Source: Sinorhizobium fredii NGR234
GTDB lineage: Bacteria; Pseudomonadota; Alphaproteobacteria; Rhizobiales; Rhizobiaceae
DNA: 64,000 nucleotides
Assembly: GCF_000018545.1 (NCBI RefSeq)
Contig: NC_012587.1
Coordinates: 434,001-498,000 of the forward strand
Direction of reading: 5' to 3'
Shown: positions 17,287-28,833 of the stretch, piece by piece
How positions within the stretch are numbered: position 1 is the stretch's first letter
Layout: the number at the start of each line of letters is the position of its first letter
Translations under genes and position numbers: made by a program
Notes under the pieces: model-generated
Seen by the model: only the letters and a program-made list of their open reading frames with translations
The model's database searches: none
Told to the model about the DNA's origin: nothing

Positions 17287-18504
17287 GTGTCGGGAAGACT
17301 TGTCGTTATCGGTGGCGGCCAGGCGGCCTTTGCTCTCGTTGCCAAGCTTCGCGCTTTGCAGGACACCCGCCCGATCACCGTCATCGCCGCCGAATCGAGT
17401 CTTCCGTATCAGCGCCCGCCTCTCTCCAAGAAATACCTCTTGCGGGAAATGACGCTCGATCGCCTGCTCTATCGGCCGGAGGCCTGGTATGCGGAGCACG
17501 GGATCGACATCCGCCTTTCGACCAGCGTCACGCGGGTGGACCGCCGCGCAAGCGAGGTCACGCTCAGCGACGGCTCGCGGCTTGCCTACGAGACATTGGC
17601 TTTTGCGACCGGCGCGACGCCGCGTCGCCTGCCGGCGTCAATTGGCGGCGATCTGGCGGGCGTCTATGTGGTGCGCGACTTCAGGGATGCCGACCGGCTT
17701 GCCGAAGAGATGAAGCCTGGACGGCGTGCGCTGGTGATCGGCGGCGGTTATATCGGCCTGGAGGCGGCGGCGGTGGCCCGCACCTGCGGGCTCGAGGTCA
17801 CGGTGATCGAGATGGCCGACCGCATCCTGCAGCGCGTGGCTTCCGCCGCGACCTCGGCGATCGTCCGGGAGATCCACCGCTCGCATGGGGTCGATATCCG
17901 TGAACGCATGGGCCTTCACCGGCTGATCGGCGATAACGGGCCGGTGACGGCGGCTGAACTTTCCGACGGCTCGGTCATTCCGGTCGACGTGGTGATCGTC
18001 GGCATTGGCGTGGGGGCGAATGATGCCCTGGCGCATGATGCAGGTCTCGAAACCGCCAACGGCATCCTCGTCGACGGCCACGGCCGGACATCCGATCCGG
18101 CGATCTTTGCGATTGGCGATTGCGCCGTCTTGCCCTGGCAGGGCATGCGCATCCGTCTCGAATCGGTCCAGAACGCCGTGGACCAGGCGGAAGCGGTCGC
18201 GGCCATCCTCGCCGGCGGCACCGCTCCCTATGATCCGAAGCCCTGGTTCTGGTCGGACCAGTATGACGTCAAGCTGCAGATTGCCGGCTTCGGGCTTGGC
18301 CATGACGAAACCCTGGTCCGTCCGGGCCAGCGCGAGGGCAGCGTGTCGGTCTGGTATTTCCGCCAGGGCAAGCTGATCGCCGTCGACGCCATCAACGACG
18401 CAAAGGCCTATGTGACCGGCAAGAAGCTGCTCGAAGCCGGCGTGACCCCCGATCCCGCCCTCCTGGCCGATCCGCAGGTCGATCTCAAATCCTTGCTGGC
18501 GTAG
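17287..18504 (+). CDS. FAD-dependent ferredoxin/rubredoxin reductase-like oxidoreductase
   Basis: About 405 residues with two Rossmann dinucleotide folds: LVVIGGGQAAFALVAKLR for FAD near the N terminus and ALVIGGGYIGLEAAAVAR for NAD(P)H in the middle. The stretches LPYQRPPLSKKYL, FATGATPRRLP, IFAIGDCAVLP and PWFWSDQYDVKLQIAG place it with the rhodocoxin/putidaredoxin reductase group, which pass electrons from NADH to a small iron-sulfur protein. No such partner is nearby, so its acceptor is unknown. The GTG at 17287 has GGTGGA upstream; starting farther upstream would read through the hairpin. Confidence 0.88.
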   Translation: MSGRLVVIGGGQAAFALVAKLRALQDTRPITVIAAESSLPYQRPPLSKKYLLREMTLDRLLYRPEAWYAEHGIDIRLSTSVTRVDRRASEVTLSDGSRLAYETLAFATGATPRRLPASIGGDLAGVYVVRDFRDADRLAEEMKPGRRALVIGGGYIGLEAAAVARTCGLEVTVIEMADRILQRVASAATSAIVREIHRSHGVDIRERMGLHRLIGDNGPVTAAELSDGSVIPVDVVIVGIGVGANDALAHDAGLETANGILVDGHGRTSDPAIFAIGDCAVLPWQGMRIRLESVQNAVDQAEAVAAILAGGTAPYDPKPWFWSDQYDVKLQIAGFGLGHDETLVRPGQREGSVSVWYFRQGKLIAVDAINDAKAYVTGKKLLEAGVTPDPALLADPQVDLKSLLA

Positions 18505-18725
18505 CGGCTGCAGCCGCAAGCCCACGCGGGAGCGAAACGGTCGAGGGGGCCGCCGCGCCCCGTGGTTCCCGCCTGTGAGACGACGCAATTCATTAACACT
18601 GTCTGGTTGAAATAACGCTGGCTCGCCGATTCTTCATCCTTCCTTAAAGGGGGCAAAGCGAACAGATAGCGACCCGGCGTGGGACAAGCGCGTGCGGGAC
18701 TGTGCGTTTATTCGGGCGACCTGCG

Positions 18726-21512
18726 ATGTTCAAGATTCTCTCGTGCCTCGTGGTGGAACACGATCTGCGGCTGGTGGCACTGGCAGCGATCATTTGTGCC
18801 TTGTCGAGCTATGGTGCCGTGACGCTGCTTCAGCGCGCCCGTCTTTCCAGAGGCGGGCCCCGGGCGATCTGGCTGGGAGCAGCGGGGATCGCCAGTGGCT
18901 TCGGCATTTGGGCGACCCATTTCATCGCCATGCTCGCCTATGACCCTGGAGTCGTGCTCGGTTATCACACAAGCCTCACGACCTTGTCGCTGGTCGTCGC
19001 GATCCTGCTGACGACGACGGCGCTGGCGATCGCCACTTATGCGAAGGGCCGTCCCGCATGGTTGCTGGGTGGTTTGGTGCTGGGCGCCGGCGTGGGTTGC
19101 ATGCATTTCCTCGGAATGGCCGCGCTCGAACTGCCTGGCTTCATCCGTTGGGATCGGACGCTGGTCGTCGCGTCGGTCCTCGCCGGTGTGCTCTTCGAGA
19201 TGGTTGCGATCTTCGCGATCAAGCGGGACCAGTCGAAGGCTCAGTTGGCCGCCACAGCGGCGATGACGCTCGGCATCGTTGTGCTGCACTTCACCGCGAT
19301 GGGCGCGGTGACGATGGAAGTGGAGTTCGCGACCGGGATCCAAGAGGGCATGATCCAGCCGCATTTTCTGGCCTTCGTGCTTGCCGGAACCGCCTTCTTT
19401 CTTCTGTCCGCCGTGCTGATCGCGGCCGGCTTTGCGCGCCACGCCGAAATCCTCGCCGTGGCCTCGGAGAAGGAATTTTCCCGCTTTGTCGGCAGCGTCA
19501 AGGACTATGCCATCTACATGCTCGATGTCGACGGCCGCGTGGCGAGTTGGAACGCCGGGGCCGAGGCCAACAAGGGTTACACGGCCGAGGAGATCGTCGG
19601 CAAGAACTTCGCCTGCTTCTATTCGCCGGAGGATCAGGCGGCGAACCTGCCGGCGCGCGCCTTGCGCATCGCCCTTGAGGCCGGGCAGTACGAAACCGAG
19701 GGTTGGCGGTACCGAAAGGATGGTACCCGCTTCTGGGCGCATGTCGTCATCGACACGATCGTCGGCGAGGATGGCGGCCACGCCGGCTTCATCAAGATTG
19801 CCAAGGACATCACCAAGCGAAAAGAGGATGCCGACCGGATCGCCGAGGTCAGCAAGAATCTCGACATTGCTCTCGAAAACATGACACAGGGCATATGCCT
19901 GTTCGATCATGCCGACCGCCTGCTGATCTCGAACCGCCGTTGCCTCGAGATCTTCGAATTGCCGGAATCGCTTGCCGGCTTCGGACTGACCTTTCGCGAA
20001 GTTCTCGATCGCATGTGTGCCCGCACCTATCCGGATCCGGCCGTCGCGGAAGCGAAGTCGGAAGCGGCCTACCGCAAGCACAGGCTCGAGATTGCCGGGA
20101 AGGGCGGCGGCGACTTTGTCGAGAAATTGTCGAACGGACGCTCGATCCTCGTCAAGCATCGCACCCTGCCCGATGGCGGCTGGGTCTCAACCTACGAGGA
20201 CATCACCGAGCGGCTCGACTCCGAGGAGCAGATTTCCTTCCTCGCGCGTCATGACAGCCTGACCGGGCTGCCCAACCGACTGCAGTTCAACAGCCACCTC
20301 GACGAAGAGCTCGACGCGGCCGTCTGGTTCTCGCGCAAGGTGGCGGTGATCGGGATCGATCTCGACAAGTTCAAGGAAGTCAACGATCTGCACGGTCATG
20401 CCGCCGGCGACTTCGTGCTGGTGACGATCGCACAGCGGATGAAGGAACATCTTCAAGAGGGCGAATTCGTCGCCCGCTTCGGGGGAGACGAGTTTGCTGC
20501 AGTGAAACGTTTCGAGGACCTCTCCGAGGTCCACGACTTCCTGCGGCGGATCGAGACGTGCCTGCAGGAGGAGATGCGCTTCGGTGATTTCGAGCTGAAA
20601 TCCGGCGGCAGCATGGGTGTGGCCATCTACCCGCAGGACGCGGAGACCGCCGACACCTTGATCAACAACGCCGACCTCGCAATGTATCGCGCAAAGGCGG
20701 CGCTCAACCAGACGATCTGCTTCTACGAGGTCTCGATGGACGAGGCCGCCCGCGGACGCAGGGCGCTCGCCAACGATCTCTGGGAGGCGGTGGAGAGGAG
20801 CGAGCTGGCCCTGCACTACCAGGTCCAGAAATCCGTCACGACAGGCGACGTGATCGGCTATGAAGTCCTGTTGCGCTGGAACCATCCGGAACGCGGCCTG
20901 GTACCGCCGAACGAATTCATTCCGCTCGCCGAGGAATGCGGCGCCATCCTGCCGATCGGCGAATGGGTGCTGCGCCAGGCTTGCCGGGAAGCGGCATCCT
21001 GGGATGCCGAGTACAAGATCGCCGTAAACCTGTCGCCGGTGCAGCTGGCGAATGGCGACGTCGTCAGCCTCGTCCACTCGATCCTCGTCGAAACCGGGCT
21101 CGACGCGAAAAGGCTCGAGCTCGAGATTACCGAGTCGACGATCATCGACGACAAGGAGCGAGCGCTGTTGACGCTCCGCGCGATCAAGGCGCTGGGCGTG
21201 ACGATCGCAATCGACGATTTCGGCACGGGTTATTCCTCGCTCGAAACCTTGCGGGCGTTCCCCTTCGACAAGATCAAGCTCGACAAGAGCTTCATGTCGG
21301 AAGTCGAAGGCAGCCCGCAAGCAAAGGCGATCATCCGCGCCATCCTCGCGCTTGGCCATAGCCTGCAAGTTCCGGTGCTCGCCGAAGGGGTCGAGACGCA
21401 GAAGCAGCTCGACATTCTGCAGGCGGAAGGCTGCGACGAGGCGCAGGGCTATCTTCTCGGGCGACCGGCACCGATCGGTTCGGTGGTCGGTGTCAGGACC
21501 GAGGCCGCCTGA
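18726..21512 (+). CDS. MHYT-PAS-PAS-GGDEF-EAL cyclic-di-GMP enzyme
   Basis: A 928-residue membrane protein. A seven-helix MHYT sensor occupies about residues 10-235; its repeated motifs read THFIAM, MHFLGM and LHFTAM, and such domains may bind a metal or diatomic gas. Two PAS domains follow, then GGDEF with an intact RFGGDEFAAV, then EAL with YEVLLRW, LELEITES, DDFGTGYSSLE and AEGVET. Both catalytic domains keep their key residues, so it could make or break down c-di-GMP; which dominates is not readable. No RxxD inhibitory site precedes GGDEF. GTG 18702 is an alternative start. It stands alone. Confidence 0.92.
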   Translation: MFKILSCLVVEHDLRLVALAAIICALSSYGAVTLLQRARLSRGGPRAIWLGAAGIASGFGIWATHFIAMLAYDPGVVLGYHTSLTTLSLVVAILLTTTALAIATYAKGRPAWLLGGLVLGAGVGCMHFLGMAALELPGFIRWDRTLVVASVLAGVLFEMVAIFAIKRDQSKAQLAATAAMTLGIVVLHFTAMGAVTMEVEFATGIQEGMIQPHFLAFVLAGTAFFLLSAVLIAAGFARHAEILAVASEKEFSRFVGSVKDYAIYMLDVDGRVASWNAGAEANKGYTAEEIVGKNFACFYSPEDQAANLPARALRIALEAGQYETEGWRYRKDGTRFWAHVVIDTIVGEDGGHAGFIKIAKDITKRKEDADRIAEVSKNLDIALENMTQGICLFDHADRLLISNRRCLEIFELPESLAGFGLTFREVLDRMCARTYPDPAVAEAKSEAAYRKHRLEIAGKGGGDFVEKLSNGRSILVKHRTLPDGGWVSTYEDITERLDSEEQISFLARHDSLTGLPNRLQFNSHLDEELDAAVWFSRKVAVIGIDLDKFKEVNDLHGHAAGDFVLVTIAQRMKEHLQEGEFVARFGGDEFAAVKRFEDLSEVHDFLRRIETCLQEEMRFGDFELKSGGSMGVAIYPQDAETADTLINNADLAMYRAKAALNQTICFYEVSMDEAARGRRALANDLWEAVERSELALHYQVQKSVTTGDVIGYEVLLRWNHPERGLVPPNEFIPLAEECGAILPIGEWVLRQACREAASWDAEYKIAVNLSPVQLANGDVVSLVHSILVETGLDAKRLELEITESTIIDDKERALLTLRAIKALGVTIAIDDFGTGYSSLETLRAFPFDKIKLDKSFMSEVEGSPQAKAIIRAILALGHSLQVPVLAEGVETQKQLDILQAEGCDEAQGYLLGRPAPIGSVVGVRTEAA

Positions 21513-21864
21513 CGCGCTTCGGTTGCGATACGGCAGAATTTCTCCGCCGTCCTTTTCCTGTGCTTGTCTCAGGAATCTAGGCAGCCCAAGTCCTTGGGCT
21601 GAAGAGGCTCTTGCGCGCCGCGGACGCGGCGCTGCTGGATCCCTGTGACAAGCACAGGGACGAGGGCGAAAGGGCATTCGCAAAGCCCAACTACGCTACT
21701 GTCGTGTACTTGGCGTCTGAAAGACCGCGGCGCTGTGAGGGCCGTTACGGGCTCGGCCTTGTCATCATGCGTGACGAGCTCGGCCGAGGTTCACCCAATC
21801 GCACTCGGTTTCCACGCGAAAGGATGATCTTGAAGAAACTGCCGCAGAAATATCCAACAGCAAA

Positions 21865-21888
21865 AAGGGCGGCCCGAGAGCCGCCCTT
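21865..21888 (-). terminator. intrinsic terminator of the groES-groEL operon
   Basis: AAGGGCGGC and GCCGCCCTT form a perfect 9-base stem around a 6-base loop. On the minus strand the stem is followed by a run of five T. It lies 248 bases beyond the groEL stop, with the duplicated 104-base units in between. The region 21513-21864 on the other side, after the GGDEF-EAL gene, shows no gene I can support. Confidence 0.85.
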
Positions 21889-21906
21889 CGATCCGGATGG
21901 ATCACC

Positions 21907-23821
<1,915 letters not shown>

Positions 23822-23851
23822 TTACGGAAGTTTGGAAGGGTTGCCGGCCGA

Positions 23852-24148
23852 TCAGCCGATGATGCCCATGATGTCGGCTTCCTTCATGATCAGAAGGTCT
23901 TCGCCGTTGATCTTGACTTCGGTGCCAGACCACTTGCCGAACAGGACGCGGTCGCCAGCCTTGACATCGAGCGGAACAACCTTGCCGCTTTCGTCACGGG
24001 CGCCCGAGCCGACTGCCACGATTTCGCCTTCTTGCGGCTTTTCCTTCGCGGTGTCCGGAATGATGATGCCGCCCTTGGTCTTTTCTTCAGACTCGACGCG
24101 GCGGACGACAACGCGGTCGTGCAGCGGACGGAAGTTGGTGCTTGCCAT
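23852..24148 (-). CDS. groES: co-chaperonin GroES (10 kDa)
   Basis: A 98-residue lid of the GroEL folding chamber. [35 protein letters not shown] covers the conserved start and the mobile loop that contacts Gro[25 protein letters not shown] is the typical C-terminal half. First gene of the operon, 78 bases ahead of groEL. The CIRCE operator at 24207-24233 and a promoter at 24242-24269 precede it. Confidence 0.97.
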   Translation of the reverse strand: MASTNFRPLHDRVVVRRVESEEKTKGGIIIPDTAKEKPQEGEIVAVGSGARDESGKVVPLDVKAGDRVLFGKWSGTEVKINGEDLLIMKEADIMGIIG

Positions 24149-24206
24149 TGTCTAATCCCTCGATCAAATGACATTGCGGATCGTTCATCGACCCGGTGGA
24201 TGGGCG

Positions 24207-24233
24207 TTAGCACTCCTTCTTAAAGAGTGCTAG
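24207..24233. promoter_or_regulatory. CIRCE operator (HrcA site) of groES-groEL
   Basis: TTAGCACTC, nine bases, GAGTGCTAG: the classic CIRCE inverted repeat with one mismatch at the outer base. It lies about 60 bases ahead of the groES ATG and directly downstream of the promoter. Repression by HrcA is established for this element; hrcA itself is not in the window. Confidence 0.93.
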
Positions 24234-24241
24234 CGCCGCCG

Positions 24242-24269
24242 AGATAAGGCTGGCTACCGAACGAGTCAA
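24242..24269 (-). promoter_or_regulatory. sigma-70-type promoter of groES-groEL
   Basis: Read on the minus strand, TTGACT (24264-24269) and TTATCT (24242-24247) are 16 bases apart, close to the vegetative consensus. The predicted transcript start falls near the CIRCE element. I see no RpoH-type -10 box (CCCCAT) at the right place. Confidence 0.65.
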
Positions 24270-24413
24270 GGATTGGCTTCGAGATTTTTTTGCCGGCCGC
24301 GCACGTTGACATGAAATGCCGTTTTTTGTTTGATGGATCCATGGGGTAAGCGAATGCCCCACGAGGCGTCATGCTGGAATTTCGCGTCCAACAGCAATCA
24401 AGGACGTCGTATC

Positions 24414-25241
24414 ATGGCCTCGTTCAACTCCATTTCTCCTGAAAAGCTTTCCCGTCTCGTCGGCACTCCGAAGGGACCTGTCCTCATCGACGTGCGCGAT
24501 GAGGACGATTTCACCGCCGACCCCCATCTTGTGCCGTCGTCGTTCCATAGGCCCCATGCCGATGCGCCCACATGGGCGGACGAATACAAGGGCCAGTGGG
24601 TCGTCGTTCTCTGCAAGCACGGCGGTAAACTCAGCGAGGGCGTTGCCGCATGGCTGCGGCTTGCCGGTGCGGCTGCAGAAATTCTAGAGGGCGGGCTTGA
24701 AGGGTGGCGCGAAGCGGACCTGCCTCTCGTGCCGGTCGCGAGCCTGCCGAAGGCCGCTGCCTCGGGCGGCTCGGTGTGGGTTACGCGAGCCCGGCCGAAG
24801 ATCGACCGTATCGCCTGCCCATGGCTGATCCGCCGCTTCGTCGATCCGCATGCCAGGTTCCTCTACGTCACACCCGCCGAGGTCGAGGCGGTCGGCGAGC
24901 GTTTCGGCGCAACGCCGTTCGACATTGAAGGCGTGTTCTGGAGCCACCGCGGCGACGACTGCACCTTCGACACGATGGTCAAGGAATTCCGGCTGTCCTT
25001 CCCCGCCTTGGAGCACGTCGCCCGCATTGTCCGTGGCGCCGATACGGACAGGCACGACCTCGAGCCTCAGGCGGCCGGACTGCTTGCCGTTTCGCTAGGC
25101 CTGTCCCGCATGTATACGGACGACCTCGAACAGCTCGAGGCAGGGATGACACTTTATGACGCGCTCTATCGCTGGGCGCGCGATGCCACCCAGGAGAAGC
25201 ACGATTGGGTATCGCACGGCGGCAAGGGGAAGCGGACGTGA
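24414..25241 (+). CDS. rhodanese-ChrB fusion, chromate resistance protein
   Basis: A 275-residue two-domain protein. Residues about 1-100 form a rhodanese domain (VLIDVRDEDDF, active-site loop CKHGGK, EGGLEGWREADLPL). Residues about 115-270 match the chromate-resistance ChrB C-terminal domain (WVTRARPKIDRIACPWLIRRFVDP, FLYVTPAEVEAVG). It is followed at once by chrA, with a four-base start/stop overlap, so the two act together. ChrB-type proteins aid or regulate chromate resistance; a thiol-handling role for the rhodanese part is a guess. Start ATG 24414 with AAGGACG upstream. Confidence 0.85.
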   Translation: MASFNSISPEKLSRLVGTPKGPVLIDVRDEDDFTADPHLVPSSFHRPHADAPTWADEYKGQWVVVLCKHGGKLSEGVAAWLRLAGAAAEILEGGLEGWREADLPLVPVASLPKAAASGGSVWVTRARPKIDRIACPWLIRRFVDPHARFLYVTPAEVEAVGERFGATPFDIEGVFWSHRGDDCTFDTMVKEFRLSFPALEHVARIVRGADTDRHDLEPQAAGLLAVSLGLSRMYTDDLEQLEAGMTLYDALYRWARDATQEKHDWVSHGGKGKRT

Positions 25242-26596
25242 ATGAGCAATCATCGGCGGGCCTCGCGCCCGCCCATCCATCCTTCGCCGAGGCGACGAAG
25301 GTCTGGGCGAAGATCGGCCTCTTGAGCTTCGGCGGTCCGGCCGGCCAGATAGCGCTGATGCACCGCGAGTTGGTCGAGGAGCGCCGCTGGATCTCCGAAA
25401 GCCGTTTCCTGCACGCGCTCAACTATTGCATGCTGCTGCCGGGACCGGAGGCGCAGCAACTCGCCACCTATATCGGCTGGCTGCTGCACGGCACGCGCGG
25501 CGGCGTGGTGGCCGGCACGCTCTTTGTCGTGCCCGGCTTTTTCGTCATTCTCGCCTTGTCTTCCGCCTATGCCCTGTTTCAGGAGACGAACTGGTTGGCG
25601 AGCCTGTTTTTCGGCTTGAAGGCCGCGGTGCTGGCGATCGTCATCGAGGCGCTGATCCGGCTTTCCCGCAGGGCGTTGAAAACCGGCTTCGATCGCGTGC
25701 TCGCGATCGTCGCCTTCCTGGCGCTTTTCGCCTTCGGCCTGCCTTTTCCGCTGGTGGTTGTTGCGGCAGGCGTCGCGGGCTATGTCGCCGCCCGCCATGC
25801 GCCGGCGCGGCGCGACGCCGCCCATGCGGCGAAGGCTCCCGATCTTCCTTCCGTTATCGGCGCGGATTATCCCGATGGCAAGCCGACCTGGGGAAGGGCG
25901 GCGGCGGTCGTTGCCGTGTGGGGCGCTCTCTGGCTGGCACCGTTCGCGTTGATTTTCGCCACGGTCGGAGGGAAAAATGTCTACACCGACGTCGGCGTCT
26001 TCTTCTCGCAGATGGCGGTCGTCACCTTCGGCGGCGCCTATGCCGTTCTCGCCTATGTAGCACAGCAGGCGGTCGAGACTTATCACTGGCTGCAGCCCGG
26101 CGAGATGGTGGATGGCCTGGCGCTGGCGGAGACGACGCCGGGACCGCTGGTGCTCGTGCTCGCCTTCGTCGGCTTCATGGGGGCCTACCGGGCCCCGATC
26201 GGTGTCGACCCGCTGACATCAGGCATGCTCGGCGCGACGCTTGCGACCTGGGTCACCTTCGTTCCGTGCTTTATGTGGATCTTCCTGGGCGCGCCCTATG
26301 TCGAGCGGCTGCGCGCCAACGTTGCGCTCTCCGGCGCATTGTCGGCCATCTCGGCGGCGGTCGCGGGCGTCATTCTCAACCTCGCGGTCTGGTTCGGCCT
26401 TCACGTCCTCTTCGGCCGCGTCGAGCGCTTGGAGGCCGGGCCGCTTTCGCTCCCCTATCCGGACCCGACGACGCTCCACCCTGCCGCATTGTTCCTGACC
26501 ATCCTGGCGGCCGCCTCGCTTCTCTGGTGGAAGCGCGGTGTTTTCCAGACGCTCGCAATCTGTGCCGCGGCCGGCTGGTTGCTGATGCTAGTCTGA
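25238..26596 (+). CDS. chrA: chromate transporter ChrA
   Basis: A 452-residue inner-membrane protein with two homologous halves, as in long-chain ChrA. The first half has FAEATKVWAKIGLLSFGGPAGQIALMHRELVEERRW and LLPGPEAQQLATYIGW; the second repeats the pattern in FFSQMAVVTFGGAYAVLAYVAQ and DGLALAETTPGPLVLV. ChrA expels chromate by coupling to the membrane gradient. The GTG at 25238 overlaps the stop of the rhodanese-ChrB gene, and AAGGGGAAG lies upstream. Many hydrophobic segments are visible. Confidence 0.93.
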   Translation: MNEQSSAGLAPAHPSFAEATKVWAKIGLLSFGGPAGQIALMHRELVEERRWISESRFLHALNYCMLLPGPEAQQLATYIGWLLHGTRGGVVAGTLFVVPGFFVILALSSAYALFQETNWLASLFFGLKAAVLAIVIEALIRLSRRALKTGFDRVLAIVAFLALFAFGLPFPLVVVAAGVAGYVAARHAPARRDAAHAAKAPDLPSVIGADYPDGKPTWGRAAAVVAVWGALWLAPFALIFATVGGKNVYTDVGVFFSQMAVVTFGGAYAVLAYVAQQAVETYHWLQPGEMVDGLALAETTPGPLVLVLAFVGFMGAYRAPIGVDPLTSGMLGATLATWVTFVPCFMWIFLGAPYVERLRANVALSGALSAISAAVAGVILNLAVWFGLHVLFGRVERLEAGPLSLPYPDPTTLHPAALFLTILAAASLLWWKRGVFQTLAICAAAGWLLMLV

Positions 26597-26707
26597 TATT
26601 GCCGCCGCCGAATCTTGGGAAGTGCGGCGTTTTTCGATAGGCGAGGCTTGTATTCTTGGCCCTTCCTTGCGATGTCAGCCGGGAAGCCGAGTTTGCAGGA
26701 AGCCAGG

Positions 26708-27556
26708 ATGGCCGTCAGGATCAACAGTTATCGGGAAATCGCCAGCCGGTATGACGTGGTGCTTTGCGACGTCTGGGGTGTGCTTCACAATGGCGTCCAG
26801 GCCTTCGCCTCCGCCTGCGAGGCGCTTGCCGAGGCGCGCGCCCAAGGTGTGACGGTCGTCCTCATCACCAATTCGCCGCGGCCGCATCCGAGCGTCAAGG
26901 TGCAGATCCGCGGTCTCGGCGTTCCCGACGAAGCCTATGATCGGATCGTTACCTCCGGCGACGTGACGCGGGCGCTGATCGCTGCCGCAGAGAAGCGGAT
27001 TTACTTCATCGGCGCCGATCGCGACCTGCCGCTGCTGGAAGGACTGGGCACCGAGATCGTTTCGGCGGAAGAGGCCGAGGCGATCGTCTGCGCCGGCTTT
27101 TACGACGACGAGACCGAAACGCCCGAGCACTATCGCGCCACGCTCACCGGGCTTGCCAAACGGAAGATACCGTTCATCTGTGCCAATCCCGATCTCGTCG
27201 TCGAACGCGGCCATCGGCTGATCCCCTGCGCGGGCGCGATCGCCAAGCTTTACGAGGAACTCGGCGGCGAGGCGCGCATCGCCGGCAAGCCCTACAAGGC
27301 GATCTACCGCGCCGCCCTTGGCGAAGCGAAGGCGGTGAGAGGTGCCTTCGACCTCGCGAGGGTCGTCGCCGTGGGCGACGGCATGCCGACCGATGTGAAG
27401 GGAGCGCAGGACGCGGGCTTCGATCTGCTCTATATCAGCGCCGGCATTCACGCGCAGGAATACATGCATGAAAGCCGCACCGACGAGGCGAAGCTCGCCG
27501 CCTTCCTGAAGAAGGAAGGAGCGACGCCGAAGTGGTGGATGCCCCGGCTCGCCTGA
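26708..27556 (+). CDS. HAD superfamily class IIA hydrolase (NagD-like)
   Basis: A 282-residue cytoplasmic protein. Motif I reads VVLCDVWGVLHNG, with the nucleophile Asp but Trp where many HAD phosphatases have the second Asp; this DVWGVLHNG form marks a defined alphaproteobacterial subgroup. VVLITNSPRP is motif II, PYKAIY carries the motif III Lys and VVAVGDGMPTDVKGAQDAG is motif IV. Substrate unknown. The ATG at 26708 is just after AGGAAGCCAGG. It is followed closely by ribF, with a 13-base gap. Confidence 0.88.
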   Translation: MAVRINSYREIASRYDVVLCDVWGVLHNGVQAFASACEALAEARAQGVTVVLITNSPRPHPSVKVQIRGLGVPDEAYDRIVTSGDVTRALIAAAEKRIYFIGADRDLPLLEGLGTEIVSAEEAEAIVCAGFYDDETETPEHYRATLTGLAKRKIPFICANPDLVVERGHRLIPCAGAIAKLYEELGGEARIAGKPYKAIYRAALGEAKAVRGAFDLARVVAVGDGMPTDVKGAQDAGFDLLYISAGIHAQEYMHESRTDEAKLAAFLKKEGATPKWWMPRLA

Positions 27557-27569
27557 CAGGAAGACGGCA

Positions 27570-28554
27570 ATGACGGTTTTTCATCGCAACGAGACCCGTG
27601 ATCCGCTTCCCGAACGTCTCCACGGCGGCGTGATCGCGATCGGCAATTTCGACGGCGTCCACCGGGGCCACCAGTCGGTGCTGAACCGCGCGCTCGACGA
27701 GGCAAAGGGCCGGGGCGTTCCGGCTCTCGTGCTGACCTTCGAACCGCATCCGCGCACCGTCTTCCGGCCCGACCAGCCCGTGTTCCGCCTGACCCCGGCG
27801 CCGCTGAAGGCCCGCATCCTCGAAGGGATGGGTTTTGGCGCCGTGATCGAATATCCCTTCGATCGGACCTTTTCGGAACTGTCGGCCTCCCGATTTCATC
27901 CACCGCATCCTGCGCGAATGGCTGCACGCCTCACATGTCGTCACCGGTTTCGATTTCCATTTTGGCAAGGGGCGGGAAGGCGGTCCGGCCTTCCTGATGG
28001 CGGCCGGCTCGAAGGAAGGCTTCGGCGTGACGCTGGTGGACGCCTTCCGCGACGAGAACGCCTCCGTCATTTCTTCGAGCTTCATCCGCTCCTTGCTGGC
28101 CGAAGGCGATGTCTCGCATGCGGCCGGCATGCTCGGCTATCGCTACACGGTCGAAGCGGAGGTGATCGGCGGCAAGAAGCTCGGGCGCACCCTCGGCTAT
28201 CCGACCGCGAACATGCGCCTACCGCAGGAAGCCGAACTCCGAAACGGCATCTATGCGGTGCGCTTCCGCCGAGCGGACGGTTCTCTTTACGACGGCGTCG
28301 CAAGCTTCGGCCGCCGTCCGACCGTCGACAGCGATGGAGAAGCGCTGCTGGAGACCTTCGTCTTCGACTTCTCCGGCGATCTCTACGGCGAGGTCTGCGC
28401 CGTCTCCTTCTTTGGGCATCTGCGCGACGAGCTGAAATTCGACGGGCTGGAGCCTTTGATGGCGCATATGAGAGAGGACGAGAAGGAGGCGCGTGCCCTT
28501 CTTGCCGGCGTTCAGCCTTTGAGCGAGATCGACCGCCAGATCAATTTCGCCTGA
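27570..28554 (+). pseudogene. ribF: ribF, riboflavin kinase/FAD synthetase, with an apparent one-base frameshift
   Basis: The N-terminal FAD synthetase half (GGVIAIGNFDGVHRGHQSVL, LTFEPHPRTVF) reads in one frame up to about 27888. From 27892 the next frame continues the same protein: DFIHRILREWL, HVVTGFDFHFGKG, then the riboflavin kinase half (GRTLGYPTANM, LYDGVASFGRRPTVD, LETFVFDF). The break is at a CCC run (27889-27891) that looks one C too long. RibF makes FMN and FAD and is normally essential, so either the sequence has an indel error or another copy must serve. Joined, the protein has about 327 residues, normal for the family. Confidence 0.85.
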
Positions 28555-28833
28555 GGTGGGCGAGGGAGGCAGTATGCTGGCGCAAAGAATCGCGCCATGC
28601 TGCGCTCGCGGACCTTTTCAAAAGGCCGAAAACGCCTTAAACAACCGGCCACTATGACCCGGCATCGTCGATTGACCATCGATCAGCGAATTATCGGCCC
28701 GGCTTTCCGCGCGCGCTAGGGGCGCCGGAAGGTCCGGGATTTCGGCGTTTCACGCCCTTCCAGTCATCTTCGATAGACCGAACCCTTCCGCCTGCGTGAC
28801 GATCCCGCGCGGAAAAGACGAATGCAAAAGACC

